A DNA stretch of 64,000 nucleotides. Origin: Limnanthes douglasii subsp. nivea. Taxonomy: Eukaryota > Streptophyta > Magnoliopsida > Brassicales > Limnanthaceae. A program made the position numbers and the translations under genes. A model generated the notes under the pieces. It was given only the letters and a program-made list of their open reading frames with translations, made no database searches and was not told the DNA's origin. Location: contig JAUPFV010000002.1 in NCBI GenBank assembly GCA_036936605.1, positions 165,532,813 to 165,596,812 of the forward strand. The letters run 5' to 3'. Numbering within the stretch: the first letter of the stretch is position 1; each line of letters starts with the position of its first letter. Of the stretch, positions 22,172 to 33,385 are shown one piece after another.

Positions 22172-23300
22172 ATGTCTAATTCAAATGATGCAGAAAATAG
22201 TAATTTCAATAACAACAAGCTTCTAATTGAAGCTATGACAAAGTTGATAGACACCAAGATGGATACCTTTCGCGAAGAGCTTCTATCAAACACTGACCAC
22301 GAGCGGAACCGTTCACGACAAACCAATCCAAGAAGAAACCATGAACTACCTGAACAATTCAGAAATGAAGCCGCTGATGAATATTATGAACGCATGCGCA
22401 ATTCGTCTTGAAACAGCCATAGAAGGCACCATAGACGTACAAGAGAGTGCAACGAACGTATGCGTGACAATCTTGGAGGTCTCAAGATCAAGATTCCACC
22501 ATTCCATGGAAAAAACGATCCAGATCCCTTTTTAGAATGGGAAAAGAAGATTGAACTCGTTTTCAACGTTCAACACTACACGGAGACCAATCGAGTAAGA
22601 ATTGTTGCTACTGAATTTTATGATTGTGCTCTTAGTTGGTGGAATCAACTAGTTACCTCAAGAAGGCGTAATGAGGAACATCATATAGAATCATGGTCAG
22701 AAATGAAAGCCATTATGCGGAAGAGGTTTGTTCCTAGTCATTGCCACCGTGAGCTGCATCTAAAGCTGAGGAGATTAACACAAGGAAGCCGATCTATTGA
22801 AGAGTATTATCAAGAAATGGAGACCTTAATGTTGCGAGCTGACATTTCAGAAGATAGAGAGGCAACAATGTCAAGGTTTCTTGGGGGTTTAAATAGAGAA
22901 ATTCAAGACAGATTGGAAACTCAGTATTATGTTGAACTACAAGAGATGCTACACAAAGCTTTGCTATTTGAACAACAAGTTAAGAGAAAGAACTCCTCAA
23001 GATCAAGTTACGGTTCAGGGACAGTAACAATTCAGCCAAGTTATTCAAAAGATGAGAAGAGCAATTATCAGAAAGGAAGCTATGTAGAGGTGAACCAAAA
23101 ATCTAGAACACCATTGTCTATTGATAACAAGGGTAAACCTAAAGAGGTTGCGATTAGAACTCGTGATGTTAAGTGTTTCAAGTGCAAAGGGATGGGACAT
23201 TATGCTAATGAGTGTTCTAATAAGAAGATTATGACAATTCTAGATAATGGAGAAATAATTTCAGAGGAAGAAGAAATTGTCTCTGATTCTTCCGAAGAAC
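22172..23300 (+). pseudogene. Gag, CRM-like element unit 1
   Basis: ATG at 22,172 opens a 79-codon piece rich in Asn and charged residues, ending at a TGA (22,409-22,411) where unit 2 has CGA. Reading resumes with MRDNLGGLKIKIPPFHGKND at 22,460. The gag core follows: FLEWEKKIELVFNVQHYTET, WWNQLVTSRRR, MRKRFVPSHCHRELHLKLRR, EATMSRFLGGLNREIQDRLE. A CCHC zinc knuckle CFKCKGMGHYANEC lies at 23,176-23,217. Gag binds element RNA and assembles particles. One nonsense codon splits the N-terminal arm from the rest. Confidence 0.85.
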
Positions 23301-23755
23301 ACTTAGAGCGACCTACTAAAGGAGATTTATTGGTAGCTAGAAGGTCTTTAAGCGATCAAACAAAAAAAGAAGAACAGGAGCAAAGGGAGAATCTGTTTCA
23401 CACTAGGTGTCTTGTTCAAGGGAAAGTTTGTAGCCTTATTATCGATGGAGGCAGTTGTACCAATGTGGCAAGTGAATCTATGGTAAAGAAGCTTGGTTTA
23501 AAAACGAAAAAGTATCCAGCACCTTACAAGCTTCAATGGCTTAACAACAATGGAGAAATGAAAGTTAGCCACCAAGTAGAAGTTCCCTTAGCCATTGGTA
23601 AGTACGAAGATGAAGTTTTATGTGATATTCTACCAATGGAGGCTAGTCACATAATGTTAGGAAGGTTATGTCAATCTAATTGAAAGGTTATCCATGATGG
23701 ATTCACTAATCGCCATACATTTGAGTTTCAAGGAAGGAAAACCACTCTAGTTCCC
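23301..23755 (+). pseudogene. Aspartic protease, CRM-like element unit 1
   Basis: It continues in frame from gag. HTRCLVQGKVCSLIIDGGSC carries the active site as I-D-G-G-S (23,443-23,457), the form usual in this chromovirus group, followed by TNVASESMVKKLGLKT and KYEDEVLCDILPMEASHIML. A TGA at 23,681-23,683 replaces the Arg codon CGA seen in unit 2 (29,269-29,271). [11 protein letters not shown] leads on to RT. The protease processes Gag-Pol. Confidence 0.85.
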
Positions 23756-24680
23756 ATGACTCGACGAGAAGTTTACCAAGATCCAAAGCATATGCAGAAC
23801 AAGGAAAGTCGGGTAACTAAACATTCGAATTTCTATGCAAAATCTGGCGAGGTTAAGAAAGCATTACTCTCTAAGCAACCTATGTTACTTTTTGTGTTTA
23901 AGGAAACTCTTATGAGTTTAACTAACTTGACACCGGTGTTGCCGAGTGAGATGACTTCTCTCATGCGGGAATTTGAAGATGTATTCCCTGAAGACAATCC
24001 AAAGGGGCTTCCACCAATTAGAGGCATCAAACACCAAATAGATTTTGTACCTGGAGGCTCCCTTTCTAACAGACCTGCTTATAGAACTAATCCAGTGGAG
24101 ACAAAAGAATTGCAAAGGAAAATAAATGAACTGATGGAAAAAGGATATATCCGTGAAAGCATGAGTCATTGTGCGGTACCAGTTCTACTTGTGCCCAAGA
24201 AAGATGGAAGCTGGAGAATGTGTGTTGATTGCAGAGCCATCAACAACATAACAGTAAAGTATCGCCATCCTATACCTAGATTAGATGATATGTTAGATGA
24301 ATTGCATGGTTCTAGCATTTTTTCTAAGATTGATCTTAAAAGTGGTTATCACCAAATTAGGATGAAAGAAAGGGATGAGTGGAAAACTACATTTAAAACT
24401 AAGCATGGACTATATGAATGGTTAGTAATGCCATTTGGGCTGACTAATGCACCTACTACATTCATGCGGTTAATGAATCATGTTCTAAGGGCTTATATAG
24501 GAGTTTTTGTTGTAGTATATTTCGATGACATCTTAATTTACATCAAGTGCTTAGAAGAACATGTTCACCATCTGAAATTGATTTTAAGTGTACTTAGGAA
24601 GGAAAATCGTTATGCTAATCTTAAGAAATGCACTTTTTGTACCGATAATCTTGTCTTTTAGGTTTTGTTATAAGTGCAGA
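23756..24680 (+). pseudogene. Reverse transcriptase, CRM-like element unit 1
   Basis: One open piece (23,756-24,661) holds nearly all motifs: [39 protein letters not shown] (24,192-24,251), [32 protein letters not shown] and the catalytic [10 protein letters not shown] (24,517-24,546). It ends at NLVF-stop because a run of five T in unit 2 is four T here (about 24,656-24,660), a single-base frameshift. The motif set is that of chromovirus RT. One otherwise conserved SK is IK after DDILIY. Confidence 0.9.
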
Positions 24681-25270
24681 TGGTATTAAGGTGGATGAGG
24701 AAAAGGTTAAGGCAATCTGCGAATGGCCAAGTCCAAAAAAAGTTGGAGAAGTGAGAAGCTTCCACGGCCTTGCAGGATTTTATAGGCGTTTTGTCAAAGA
24801 TTTCAGCACCTTAGCTGCACCACTCACTGAAATAATAAAGAAGGACGTTGGTTTCAAGTGGGAACAAGCTCAAGAAGAATCATTTCAATCCTTAAAAGAG
24901 AAGCTTACTCATGCTCATGTCTTGAAATTACCTGATTTTCTTAAAACTTTTGAGATTGAATGTGATGCTTCTGGAATTGGGATTGGAGCTGTTTTGACGC
25001 AGGATAAAAAGCCCATAGCTTATTTCAGTGAAAAGCTTGGAGGATCTACTCAAAACTATCCTACTTATGACAAGGAGTTGTATGCCTTAGTTCGAGCTTT
25101 GCAAACATGGCACCATTACTTGTGGCCAAAGGAGTTTGTCATACACACTGACCATGAATCTCTCAAACACCTAAAAGGTCAGCAAAAACTTAACAAAAGA
25201 CATGCAAGGTGGATAAAATTTATTGAGACATTTTGCATATGTCATCAAATACAAACAAGGTAAAGAAAAT
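24681..25270 (+). pseudogene. RNase H, CRM-like element unit 1
   Basis: The open piece 24,691-25,263 begins [20 protein letters not shown] and contains [20 protein letters not shown], then the RNase H domain with [19 protein letters not shown] (24,951-25,007; first Asp), [20 protein letters not shown] (Glu region) and [20 protein letters not shown] (Asp). A one-base insertion at about 25,235 relative to unit 2 shifts the frame into integrase. Confidence 0.9.
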
Positions 25271-26581
25271 ATTGTTGCTGATGCATTGTCCCGAAGGTAT
25301 GCCTTAATCACTACTCTTGAAGCTAAGATTTTAGGATTTGATCATCTTAAGAGTTTATATGAAAATGATTCTGATTTTGGAAAGATGTATCAAGCATGTG
25401 AAAAGTTTACTTCAGGGCGGTTCTATAGGCATGGAGGATTCTTATTCTTTGATAAACGTTTATGTGTGCCTAATTGTTCCATGAGAGATTTACTTGTTAG
25501 AGAAGCCCATGGAGGAGGCTTAATGGGACATTTTGGAATAGCTAAAACTCTCAAGGTAATGCTGGATCACTTCCATTGGCCACATATGAGGAGGGATGTT
25601 GAAATAATCTGTAACACATGTGCTACTTGCAAACAAGCCAAATCTAAGGTTCAATCCCACAGTTTGTATACTCCTTTACCTATTCCTACGCATCCTTGGA
25701 ATGATATATCTATGGACTTTGTAGTTGGATTGCCTAGGACTAGAACTGGTAAGGATTCCATTTTTGTGGTTGTTGATCGATTCTCTAAAATGGCACACTT
25801 TGTTGCTTGTCACAAAACTGATGATGCGTTGCACATTGCTAATCTGTTCTTTAAAGAGATAGTTCGTTTGCATGGCATGCCTATGACGATAGTTTCAGAT
25901 AGGGACACTAAGTTTCTAAGTTACTTTTGGAAATCTTTGTGGTCTAAGTTAGGGACTAAGCTTTTATTTTCTACTACCTGTCACCCACCAACTGATGGAC
26001 AAACAGAAGTAGTAAATTAGAGTCTACTCTTCTACGTGCATTAATTAAAAAGAACTTGAAAACTTGGGAAGAATGTTTGCCGCATGTTGAATTTTCATAC
26101 AATCATTCTATGCATTCTGCTTCTAAGTACTCTCCTTTTCAAATTGTTTATGGATTTAACCCAATATCTCCTTTAGATCTAATTCCTTTGCCTTTGAGTG
26201 AAAGAACTAGCATAGATGGGAAAAAGAAAGCTGAACTTGTAAAACAGATCCATGATGATGCAAGGAAAAACATAGAAAAGTAAACTGAGCAATATGTCAA
26301 ACAAGCAAACAAGGGAAGACGTGAGAAAGTTTTTGAGGTTGGAGATCAAGTATGGGTGCACTTAAGAAAGGAAAGATTTCCAGAAGAGATGAAGTCAAAA
26401 TTGATGCCTAGAATTGATGGACCATTTGAAGTAACAAAAAAGATCAACAATAATGCGTATCAACTTGACCTACGAGGTAAGTATAAAGTGAGTCCTACCT
26501 TTAATGTTTCCAATTTGGTTCCTTTTATCGCAGATGAAATGTATTTGAGGTCAAATCCTTTTCAAATGGGAGAGGATTATG
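25223..26581 (+). pseudogene. Integrase, CRM-like element unit 1
   Basis: HHCC zinc domain: H in [10 protein letters not shown] and C-x2-C in [11 protein letters not shown] (25,520-25,640). Catalytic core: [13 protein letters not shown] (25,766-25,805; Asp), [14 protein letters not shown] (Asp) and [12 protein letters not shown] (Glu, about 25,983-26,017), all three acidic residues kept. A deletion makes a stop at 26,018. Reading resumes at about 26,030 ([14 protein letters not shown]), has a TAA at 26,281-26,283, and ends in 26,356-26,835 with FEVGDQVWVHLRKERFPEEM and FEVTKKINNNAYQLDL. The last part continues into the 3' LTR. Confidence 0.85.
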
Positions 26582-26838
26582 TGATCCTAGATGACACAAT
26601 GAGCTTAGAACATGGAAATGTGCAAGATCCAGATGAACAACTTGAAAAAGAAGATGAGCTTGAAGTTGAAGATATTCTTATTTTACCGGCTGGTCCAACA
26701 ACTCGATCAAGAGCAAAACAATTTGACAAAGTTGTTGGAGGATTGCTTAATCAACTAGAGAATTCACGTGATCAAAACAGCAAGTATGGTGGAAAAGCTT
26801 GTCAAACCACTTTGGTCTTGATTCAAGCTAATTGATTT
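26582..26838 (+). other. Polyprotein C-terminus encoded within the 3' LTR (CR-motif-like tail)
   Basis: The integrase frame runs without a stop across the LTR border at 26,582 and continues about 84 codons to a TGA at about 26,833-26,835. The tail is acidic (EQLEKEDELEVEDILIL) and then basic with GPTTRSRAKQF and VGGLLNQLEN. A GPxTRSRA-type end is, as I recall, typical of CRM-clade polyproteins, where the C-terminal region is implicated in targeting to centromeric chromatin. The 5' LTR carries the non-functional copy at 20,975-21,228, which lacks a frame upstream. Confidence 0.75.
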
Positions 26839-27447
26839 CAACAAATGAGAAAGTGTCTCGATTGTACTCTTTTTCCCTTGTTCAAGTTTTGTCCCAATGG
26901 GCTTTCTTGACAAGGTTTTTAATGAGGAAATTGTTTCACTTCACCATTGCCCATTTGTTGAAATAAAATCCCAAGGCCCATCTACACCAAAAGCCGCGTC
27001 CGTGGAGGAGGGAAGGGTCTGATTTCCAGCTTATATCATTAATATTTTGTATTTTCAATATTAAAGCATTTTGTTTCCAAGAAAAGCCTTAATTGTTTTA
27101 GAGGCATGCATTATGTTTCCAAGAACAGCCTTAATTGTGTTCAAGGCTAGTTCTTTCTCCTATAAAAACTATGTACTCAGAATTCTAATGGTTAGACTAT
27201 CTTTGATTCTGAAAAAACTTCTTGAGTTTTACTCTTCTCTTGATGGTGTGTAATATCCACAAAAAAACCTGTTCTTCATTTGGTGCGTCATATCCAAAGG
27301 AAGATCAGTTGGAATATCAAAGGCCTTTCCACAACCTTTGTGTGACCTATCGATCCACATCCTTTGATCCTTGAATCCTTTTGGGTTCCTGATTGCAAAG
27401 TTATCCCTATCCCATTTCAGAGTGCCGAATCTAGGAGGAGTTTATCA
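26582..27447 (+). repeat. Middle LTR shared by the two CRM-like units
   Basis: Identical length (866 bp) to the 5' LTR, with TGATCC and TTATCA ends. The TATA box is at 27,161-27,167. It is followed not by flanking DNA but by a second primer-binding site and internal region, so it serves as 3' LTR of unit 1 and 5' LTR of unit 2. Confidence 0.9.
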
Positions 27448-27769
27448 AGTGGTATCAGAGCAACATTCTGAAAGTTGGGTATTCTCTTTCTCATTAATTT
27501 TTCTTCATCTATTTTATATTATCAGTTTGTTTGTGAAGATTTGAGTGTTAGTGTGATGATTTCATTTTGAATCACGAAATTCTGATCTGCTTCACCTGGT
27601 TATAGTTGTTTGAGATTTAAAATCGTAGAAAATCGTTTTTAGGTGCTGTTGTGAAACTTATCTCTTAATATTCTTAGGAAAACAAATTTGGATATGTTTT
27701 ATGGTTTTAAATAAATTGAAGAAGTTTCCAAGGACTTGTTGCTGGTTTTTTTTTTTTGGTAGAAAAGGA

Positions 27770-28995
27770 TGTCTAATTCAAATGATGCAGAAAACAGTAA
27801 TTTCAATAACAACAAGCTTCTAATTGAAGGTATGACAAAGTTGATAGACACCAAGATAGATACCTTTCGCGAAGAGCTCCAATGAAACACTGACCACGAG
27901 TGGAACCGTTCACGACAAACCAATCCAAGAAGAAACCATGAACTACCTGAACTATTCAGAAATGAAGCCGCTGATGAATATTATGAACACATGCGCAATT
28001 TGTCTCGAAACAGCCATAGAAGGCACCATAGACGTACAAGAGAGGTCAACGAACGTATGCGTGACAATCTTGGAGGTCTCAAGATTAAGATTCCACCATC
28101 CCATGGAAAAAATGATACAAATGCCTATTTGGAATGGGATCAACTCGTTTTCAACGTTCAACACTACACGGAGACCAATCGAGTAAGAATTGCTGCTACT
28201 GGATTTTATGATTACGCTCTTAGTTGGTGGGATCAACTAGTTACCTCAAGAAGGTGTAATGAGGAACATCCTATAGAATCATGGTCAGAAATGAAATCCA
28301 TTATGCGAAAGAGGTTTGTTCCTAGTCATTACCACCGTGAGCTGCATCTAAAGTTGAGGAGATTAACACAAGGAAGCCGATCCGTTGAAGAGTATTATAA
28401 AGAAATGGAGACCTTAATGTTGCGAGCTAATATTTCAGAAGATAGAGAGGCAACAATGTCAAGGTTTCTTGGGGGTTTAAATAGAGAAATTCAAGACAGA
28501 TTGGAAACTCAGTATTATGTTGAACTAGAAGAGATGCTACACAAAGCTTTGCTATTTGAACAACAAGTTAAAAGAAAGAACTCCTCAAGATCAAGTTACG
28601 GTTCAGGGACAATAAAAATTAAGCTAAGTTATTCAAAAGATGAGAAGACCAATTATCAAAAAGGAAGCTATGTAGAGGTGAACCAAAACTCTGGAACACC
28701 ATTGTATATTGATAACAAGGGCAAACCTAAAGAGGTTGCAATCAGAACTCGGGATGTTAAGTGTTTCAAGTGCAAAGGGATGAGACATTATGCTAATTAG
28801 TGTTCTAATAAGAAGATTATGACAATTCTAGATAATGGGGAAATAATTTCAGAGGAAGAAGAAATTGTCTATGATTCTTCCGAAAAACACTTAGAGCGAC
28901 CTGCTAAAGGAGATTTATTGGTAGCCAGAAGGTCTTTAAGCGTTCAAACAAAAAGAAGAAGAACAAGAGCAAAGGGAGAATCTGTTTCACACTAG
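27770..28995 (+). pseudogene. Gag, CRM-like element unit 2
   Basis: The ATG at 27,770 opens a frame stopped by a TGA at about 27,883. Reading continues as 27,991-28,800 with HRRHHRRTREVNERMRDNLG, LGGLKIKIPPSHGKND, WWDQLVTSRRC, MRKRFVPSHYHRELHLKLRR. It is three codons shorter than unit 1 in the LEW...QLVFNVQ block. The zinc knuckle CFKCKGMRHYAN ends in a TAG in place of the final Glu-Cys codons of unit 1 (28,798). Further indels precede the protease. Confidence 0.85.
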
Positions 28996-29367
28996 GTGTC
29001 TTGTTCAAGGGAAATTTGTAGCCTTATTATCGATGGAGGCAGTTGTACCAATGTGGCAAGTGAATCTATGGAAAAGAAGCTTGGTTTAAAAACGAAAAGG
29101 CATCCAGCACCTTACAAGCTTCAATGGCTTAACGACAATGGAGAAATGAAAGTTAGCCACCAAGTAGAAGTTCCCTTAGCCATTGGTAAGTACGAAGATG
29201 AAGTTTTATGTGATGTTCTACCAATGGAGGCTAGTCACATACTGTTAGGAAGGCCATGGCAATCTAATCGAAAGGTTATCCATGATGGATTCACTAATCG
29301 TCATACATTTGAGTTTCAAGGAAGGAAAACCACTCTAGTTCGCATGACTCGACGAGAAGTTTACTAA
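28996..29367 (+). pseudogene. Aspartic protease, CRM-like element unit 2
   Basis: CSLIIDGGSCTNVASESMEK (29,017-29,072) carries the active site. ILLGRPWQSNRKVIHDGF keeps the Arg codon that is a stop in unit 1. [19 protein letters not shown] ends at a TAA (29,365-29,367) where unit 1 has CAA. It is the more complete of the two proteases at its C-terminal end. Confidence 0.85.
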
Positions 29368-30311
29368 GATCAAAAGCATATGCAGAACAAGGAAAGTCGG
29401 GTAACTAAACATTCGAATTTCTATGCAAAATCTGACGAGGTTAAGAAAGCATTATTCTCTAAGCAACCTATGTTACTTTTTGTGTTTAAGGAAACTCTTA
29501 TGAGTTTAACTAACTTGACACCGGTGTTGCCGAGTGAGATGACTTCTCTCTTGCATGAATTTGAAGATGTATTCCCTAAAGACAATCCAAAGGGGCTTCC
29601 ACCAATTAGAGGCATCAAACACCAAATAGATTTTGTACCTGGAGCCTCCCTTCCTAACAGACCCGCTCATAGAACTAATCCAGTGGAGACAAATTAATTG
29701 CAAAGGAAAATCAGTGAACTGATGGAAAAAGGACATATCCGTGAAAGCATGAGTCCTTGTGCGGTACAAGTTCTACTTGTACCCAAGAAAGATGGAAGCT
29801 GGAGAATGTGTGTTGATTGCAGAGCCATCAACAACATAACAGTAAAGTATCGCCATCCTATACCTAGATTAGATGATATGTTAGATGAATTGCATGGTTC
29901 TAGCATTTTTTCTAAGATTGATCTTAAAAGTGGTTATCACCAAATTAGGATGAAAAAGGGGATGAGTAGAAAACTACATTTAAAACTAAGCATGGACTAT
30001 ATGAATGGTTAGTAATTCCATTTGGGCTGACTAATGCACATAGTACATTCATGCGGTTAATGAATCATGTTCTAAGGGCTTATATAGGAGTTTTTGTTGT
30101 AGTATATTTCGATGACATCTTAATTTACAGCAAGTGCTTAGAAGAACATGTTCACCATCTGAAATTGATTTTAAGTGTACTTAGGAAGGAAAATCTCTAT
30201 GCTAATCTTAAGAAATGCACTTTTTGTACCGATAATCTTGTCTTTTTAGGTATTGTTATAAGTGCAGATGGTATTAAGGTGGATGAGGAAAAGGTTAAGG
30301 TAATCCGCTAA
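29368..30311 (+). pseudogene. Reverse transcriptase, CRM-like element unit 2
   Basis: Pieces: 29,380-29,697 (to [16 protein letters not shown] and a TAA), 29,698-30,012 ([33 protein letters not shown], then a one-base deletion at about 29,955 that shifts the frame), and 30,051-30,311 with [20 protein letters not shown] and [20 protein letters not shown]. The five-T run that is broken in unit 1 is intact here. A TAA at 30,309 replaces GAA of unit 1. Confidence 0.85.
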
Positions 30312-31025
30312 TGGCCAAGTCCAAAAACAGTTGGAGAAGTGAGAAGCTTCCACGGCCTTGCAGGATTTGATAGGCGTTTTGTCAAAGATTTCAGCACCTT
30401 AGCTGCACCACTCACTGAAATAATAAATAAGGACGTTGGTTTCAAGTGGGAACAAGCTCAAGAAAAAGCATTTCAATCCTTAAAAGAGAAGCTTACTCAT
30501 GCTCGTGTCTTGACATTAACTGATTTTCTTAAAACTTTTGAGATTGAATGTGATGCTTCTGGAATTGGGATTGGAGCTGTTTTGACGCAGGATAAAAATC
30601 CCATAGCTTATTTCATTGAAAAGCTTGAAGGAGCTACTCAAAACTATCTTACTTATGACAAGGAGTTGTATGCCTTAGTTCGAGCTTTGCAAACATGGAA
30701 GCATTACTTGTGGCCAAAGGAGTTTAACATACACACTGACCATGAATCTCTCAAACATCTAAAAGGTCAGCAAAAACTTAACAAAAGACATGCAAGGTGG
30801 ATGGAATTTATTGAGACATTTCCATATGTCTTCAAATACAAACAAGGTAAAGAAAATATTGTTGCTGATGCATTGTCCCGAAGGTATGCCTTAATCACTA
30901 CTCTTGAAGCTAAGATTTTAGGATTTGATCATCTTAAGAGTTTATATGAAAATGATTCTGATTTTGCAAAGATGTATCAAGCATGTGAAAAGTTTGCTTC
31001 AGGGCGGTTCCATAGGCATGAAGGA
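30312..31025 (+). pseudogene. RNase H and integrase N-terminus, CRM-like element unit 2
   Basis: The open piece from 30,339 carries [59 protein letters not shown] and [20 protein letters not shown], then runs in the correct frame into [20 protein letters not shown] and the start of integrase. At 31,025 coding similarity to unit 1 stops and unrelated sequence is read for 27 codons. RNase H itself looks uninterrupted in this copy. Confidence 0.85.
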
Positions 31026-31389
31026 GTGTATTTGCAATTCTTGACGATTCGCTCACATAATCACAAGTGGAGATTTCGAAAATTACTATTTTTCCTAAAC
31101 CACTAACAAAAATTTCTCTTAATCTCTTCTCTGTTTTCTATTTCTTTTACCAATTGCTAACATTTGTTATTGTTGTCTGAGAGAAAGTTATGCGCATCTT
31201 CAAATTGTGACACAAGTATGTGAATGTCCTCCCCTGTTTTTTTTATTTTGTTATACGCATGACATTTAGTATTTGGGGGAACCCTATGTATTGGATAATT
31301 GATGTTCTGCTTGCAGAAAAAGCCAATCAAAATTCATAAACACTGGGTGTGAAACCAATCGCCCACCTTTCGCTATTATTTTTCTTATT
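31026..31389 (+). other. Junction and presumed leader of the H extra ORF; no gene seen
   Basis: The sequence after the CRM-like breakpoint has no similarity to the missing integrase. It is T-rich (ATTTCTCTTAATCTCTTCTC at 31,112-31,131), in the way the region upstream of other extra ORFs is (minus strand near 44,220-44,260 has similar runs). I infer that it is 5' untranslated or promoter sequence of the extra ORF that follows, but no start site can be fixed. Confidence 0.35.
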
Positions 31390-33081
31390 CATGGTATTAA
31401 CTCATTACAAAAGGAGCGTTAAATAAACAAAGTAGCTAAAACTCCAGTATCTGAATATGAAGACCCAACTACCCTAGAAAATTACTTTTCACGAACATCT
31501 AGCAAATATGGGTATTTGGATGATGCGGGCTCCTTAGGTTTAGAGCAAGGTATGAGATTCCTGAGGATGTTACAGTAAGGGTTTCATCAGTCTGTGAGCA
31601 TCCATATCAGACCCGAAAACTGAAACTTGCTTGTTTACCACTATTTTTTATTGGGGGCTTCGCCTTCCTCTTCCCATGCTTATTCGCAACTTTTTTTAGT
31701 CTAATAGGCATATATCCTACCCAATTGGCTGCTAATGGGTGGAGAATGCTTCTTAGTATAGTGTTGAGTTTAAGATTTCTAGGTATTAAAATTTGTCTTG
31801 TCGATCTGCTATTAGCCATTGATGTAACTAAGCTTGCAAAACCCCCTTTCTTCTATGCCCAGCTGTCCGGAATGAAAAAGATTGTTGAACTCCCCTCATC
31901 ATATTAATAATTGAAGCATTCCTTTGTGTTTGTGTCAGGAAATTAGGAACATAAATCTCCAATTAAAAAGAATATGGAGAGTAAAGTGTAAGCATTAATA
32001 GCATAATCTGTATACGTAATTTCTTGGACACTGGATTAACCTTTGATTAATTGTTTGTGCAAGTGAAAGAGCCAATCAAGAGTGGTGGAAAGAGAGTTTG
32101 AGAAAAGAGTATAATAAATACGTTGATCGAATTTGACAACCTTGCTAGTTTTACATGGTTGCATGAGCCTACACAGCTCTTTACTCAAATTAATTATCTT
32201 AGATCATGTTTGTGGTCAGTGCCAGAATTAACGGTGACAAAGGACGGTAGAGTGATTATAAAAGATGGTGCAGAAGCCTCTATAGAATGCATTCGAGGTT
32301 TAATGGAGAAATGATACCGAAAAAAGAATAGTGTGGGAGTTTGGCTTGTTGTGCCTCAGACTTGCAAAATAATGGAATCCGACGGGTCGTCTTTAGGCTC
32401 TTCTCAGAATGAAGGACAATGGGGGGTGCTGGCTATTCAAGGAGTGGATGAAGTGAACCATGAAGAACAGGGTAACGAGCATGGCACCCGAGCGCGACAA
32501 CGATAACGATGATGAAGATTCGACTAGGCTAGTGAAAACTTAGCAGAAAAGCCAAAGTTGGTGCTTGATGCAATTCCTTGCAACGAGGAAGTTACAATTA
32601 AAGAATGAAGAGACTGGAAGTGGAGACATCGTACAGGAAAAACCATTAGAGCCCCATGTCCCCCTACAAATCAAGAGCGAGGGAAGGATCCCGAGGTGGT
32701 TATCGAGTAGGTTAACCTGGTGGAGGACAGTGATGACGAGGGGAATGATCCCAAGAAGGTGATCCCAAAAGATGTTCCAAAAAGAATGAAGAACTTTGTG
32801 AGATCAACGACTATTCATAAGTCGTCCTCATTAGGGCGAGGGATGAATTTGCTGCCCACTTCTATCAACATCGCAAGCCGGATCTAGCTCCAGCTAGTAA
32901 CAAAGGGGTCGGGACCAGTCAAAATAACGTTTCCATGGAAGAACTGGTGCCTAAGAGGGTCTTCATGCCTCATTCTTCAATGCTGATGTACGAACAACTC
33001 AAACGCACTCCTGAGTTATTATATTATGACAGGATGCCCATGAGCGACATCCTTCAACTCTAGTTCGAACTCGTCATTGAG

Positions 33082-33152
33082 GTAAGAATAATTTACATTA
33101 AATTATTAATTAGATGGAATTCCGAGTTGAACTAAACATGTATATGTGGCAG
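33082..33152 (+). other. Putative intron 1 in the H extra ORF
   Basis: GAG|GTAAGAATAA begins and TATATGTGGCAG ends a 71-base AT-rich gap between DILQL-x-FELVIE and AESSAAECVRLRHA. The donor is near-consensus for plants. Joining these exact borders is out of phase by one base, so either the acceptor lies elsewhere or this copy has an indel. Confidence 0.4.
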
Positions 33153-33293
33153 TTGCAGAGTCATCAGCTGCAGAGTGTGTACGATTGAGGCATGCCTATG
33201 GATCTGCTAAAGCTTCGAAAGACAAAGCTATCGGGACGAGCGAGAAGCTTCAAGCCAAGATGGAGACCTTGAAAGAGGCCTTGGTTTGTAGCG

Positions 33294-33385
33294 ATTAAAA
33301 ATGAAAGGAACTCTCCACTAGTAACACTACTTTGTTATCTTAAAATAAAATTTTAATTCAAAGGAACGAATAGCTCATTACACAG
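33294..33385 (+). other. Putative intron 2 in the H extra ORF
   Basis: A 92-base AT-rich gap starts GTTTGTAG after LQAKMETLKEAL and ends TCATTACACAG before NSNLLNQNMAQVEMENVRRE. The two coiled-coil halves join in frame at these borders. Confidence 0.5.

Larger units (their letters stand above)
20975..27447 (+). mobile_element. CRM-like Ty3/gypsy chromovirus, first unit (LTR-internal-LTR)
   Basis: Two 866-bp LTRs (20,975-21,840; 26,582-27,447) flank an internal region that starts with an initiator-Met type primer site and encodes gag, protease, RT, RNase H and integrase in that order. The LTRs differ at roughly 30 positions by eye, so the insertion is not very recent. The polyprotein C-terminus reads into the 3' LTR, and the RT is of the [19 protein letters not shown] type, both pointing to the CRM clade. 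The element sits inside the antisense extra ORF of G. Coding frames carry several stops and frameshifts. Confidence 0.8.
27448..31025 (+). mobile_element. CRM-like element, second internal region, truncated in integrase
   Basis: The primer site at 27,450-27,462 and the leader, gag, protease, RT and RNase H match unit 1 closely throughout. The match ends within integrase after CATAGGCATGAAGGA (31,011-31,025), equivalent to 25,436 in unit 1. No integrase remainder or third LTR follows, so about 1.1 kb of internal sequence plus one LTR has been lost. Confidence 0.9.
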
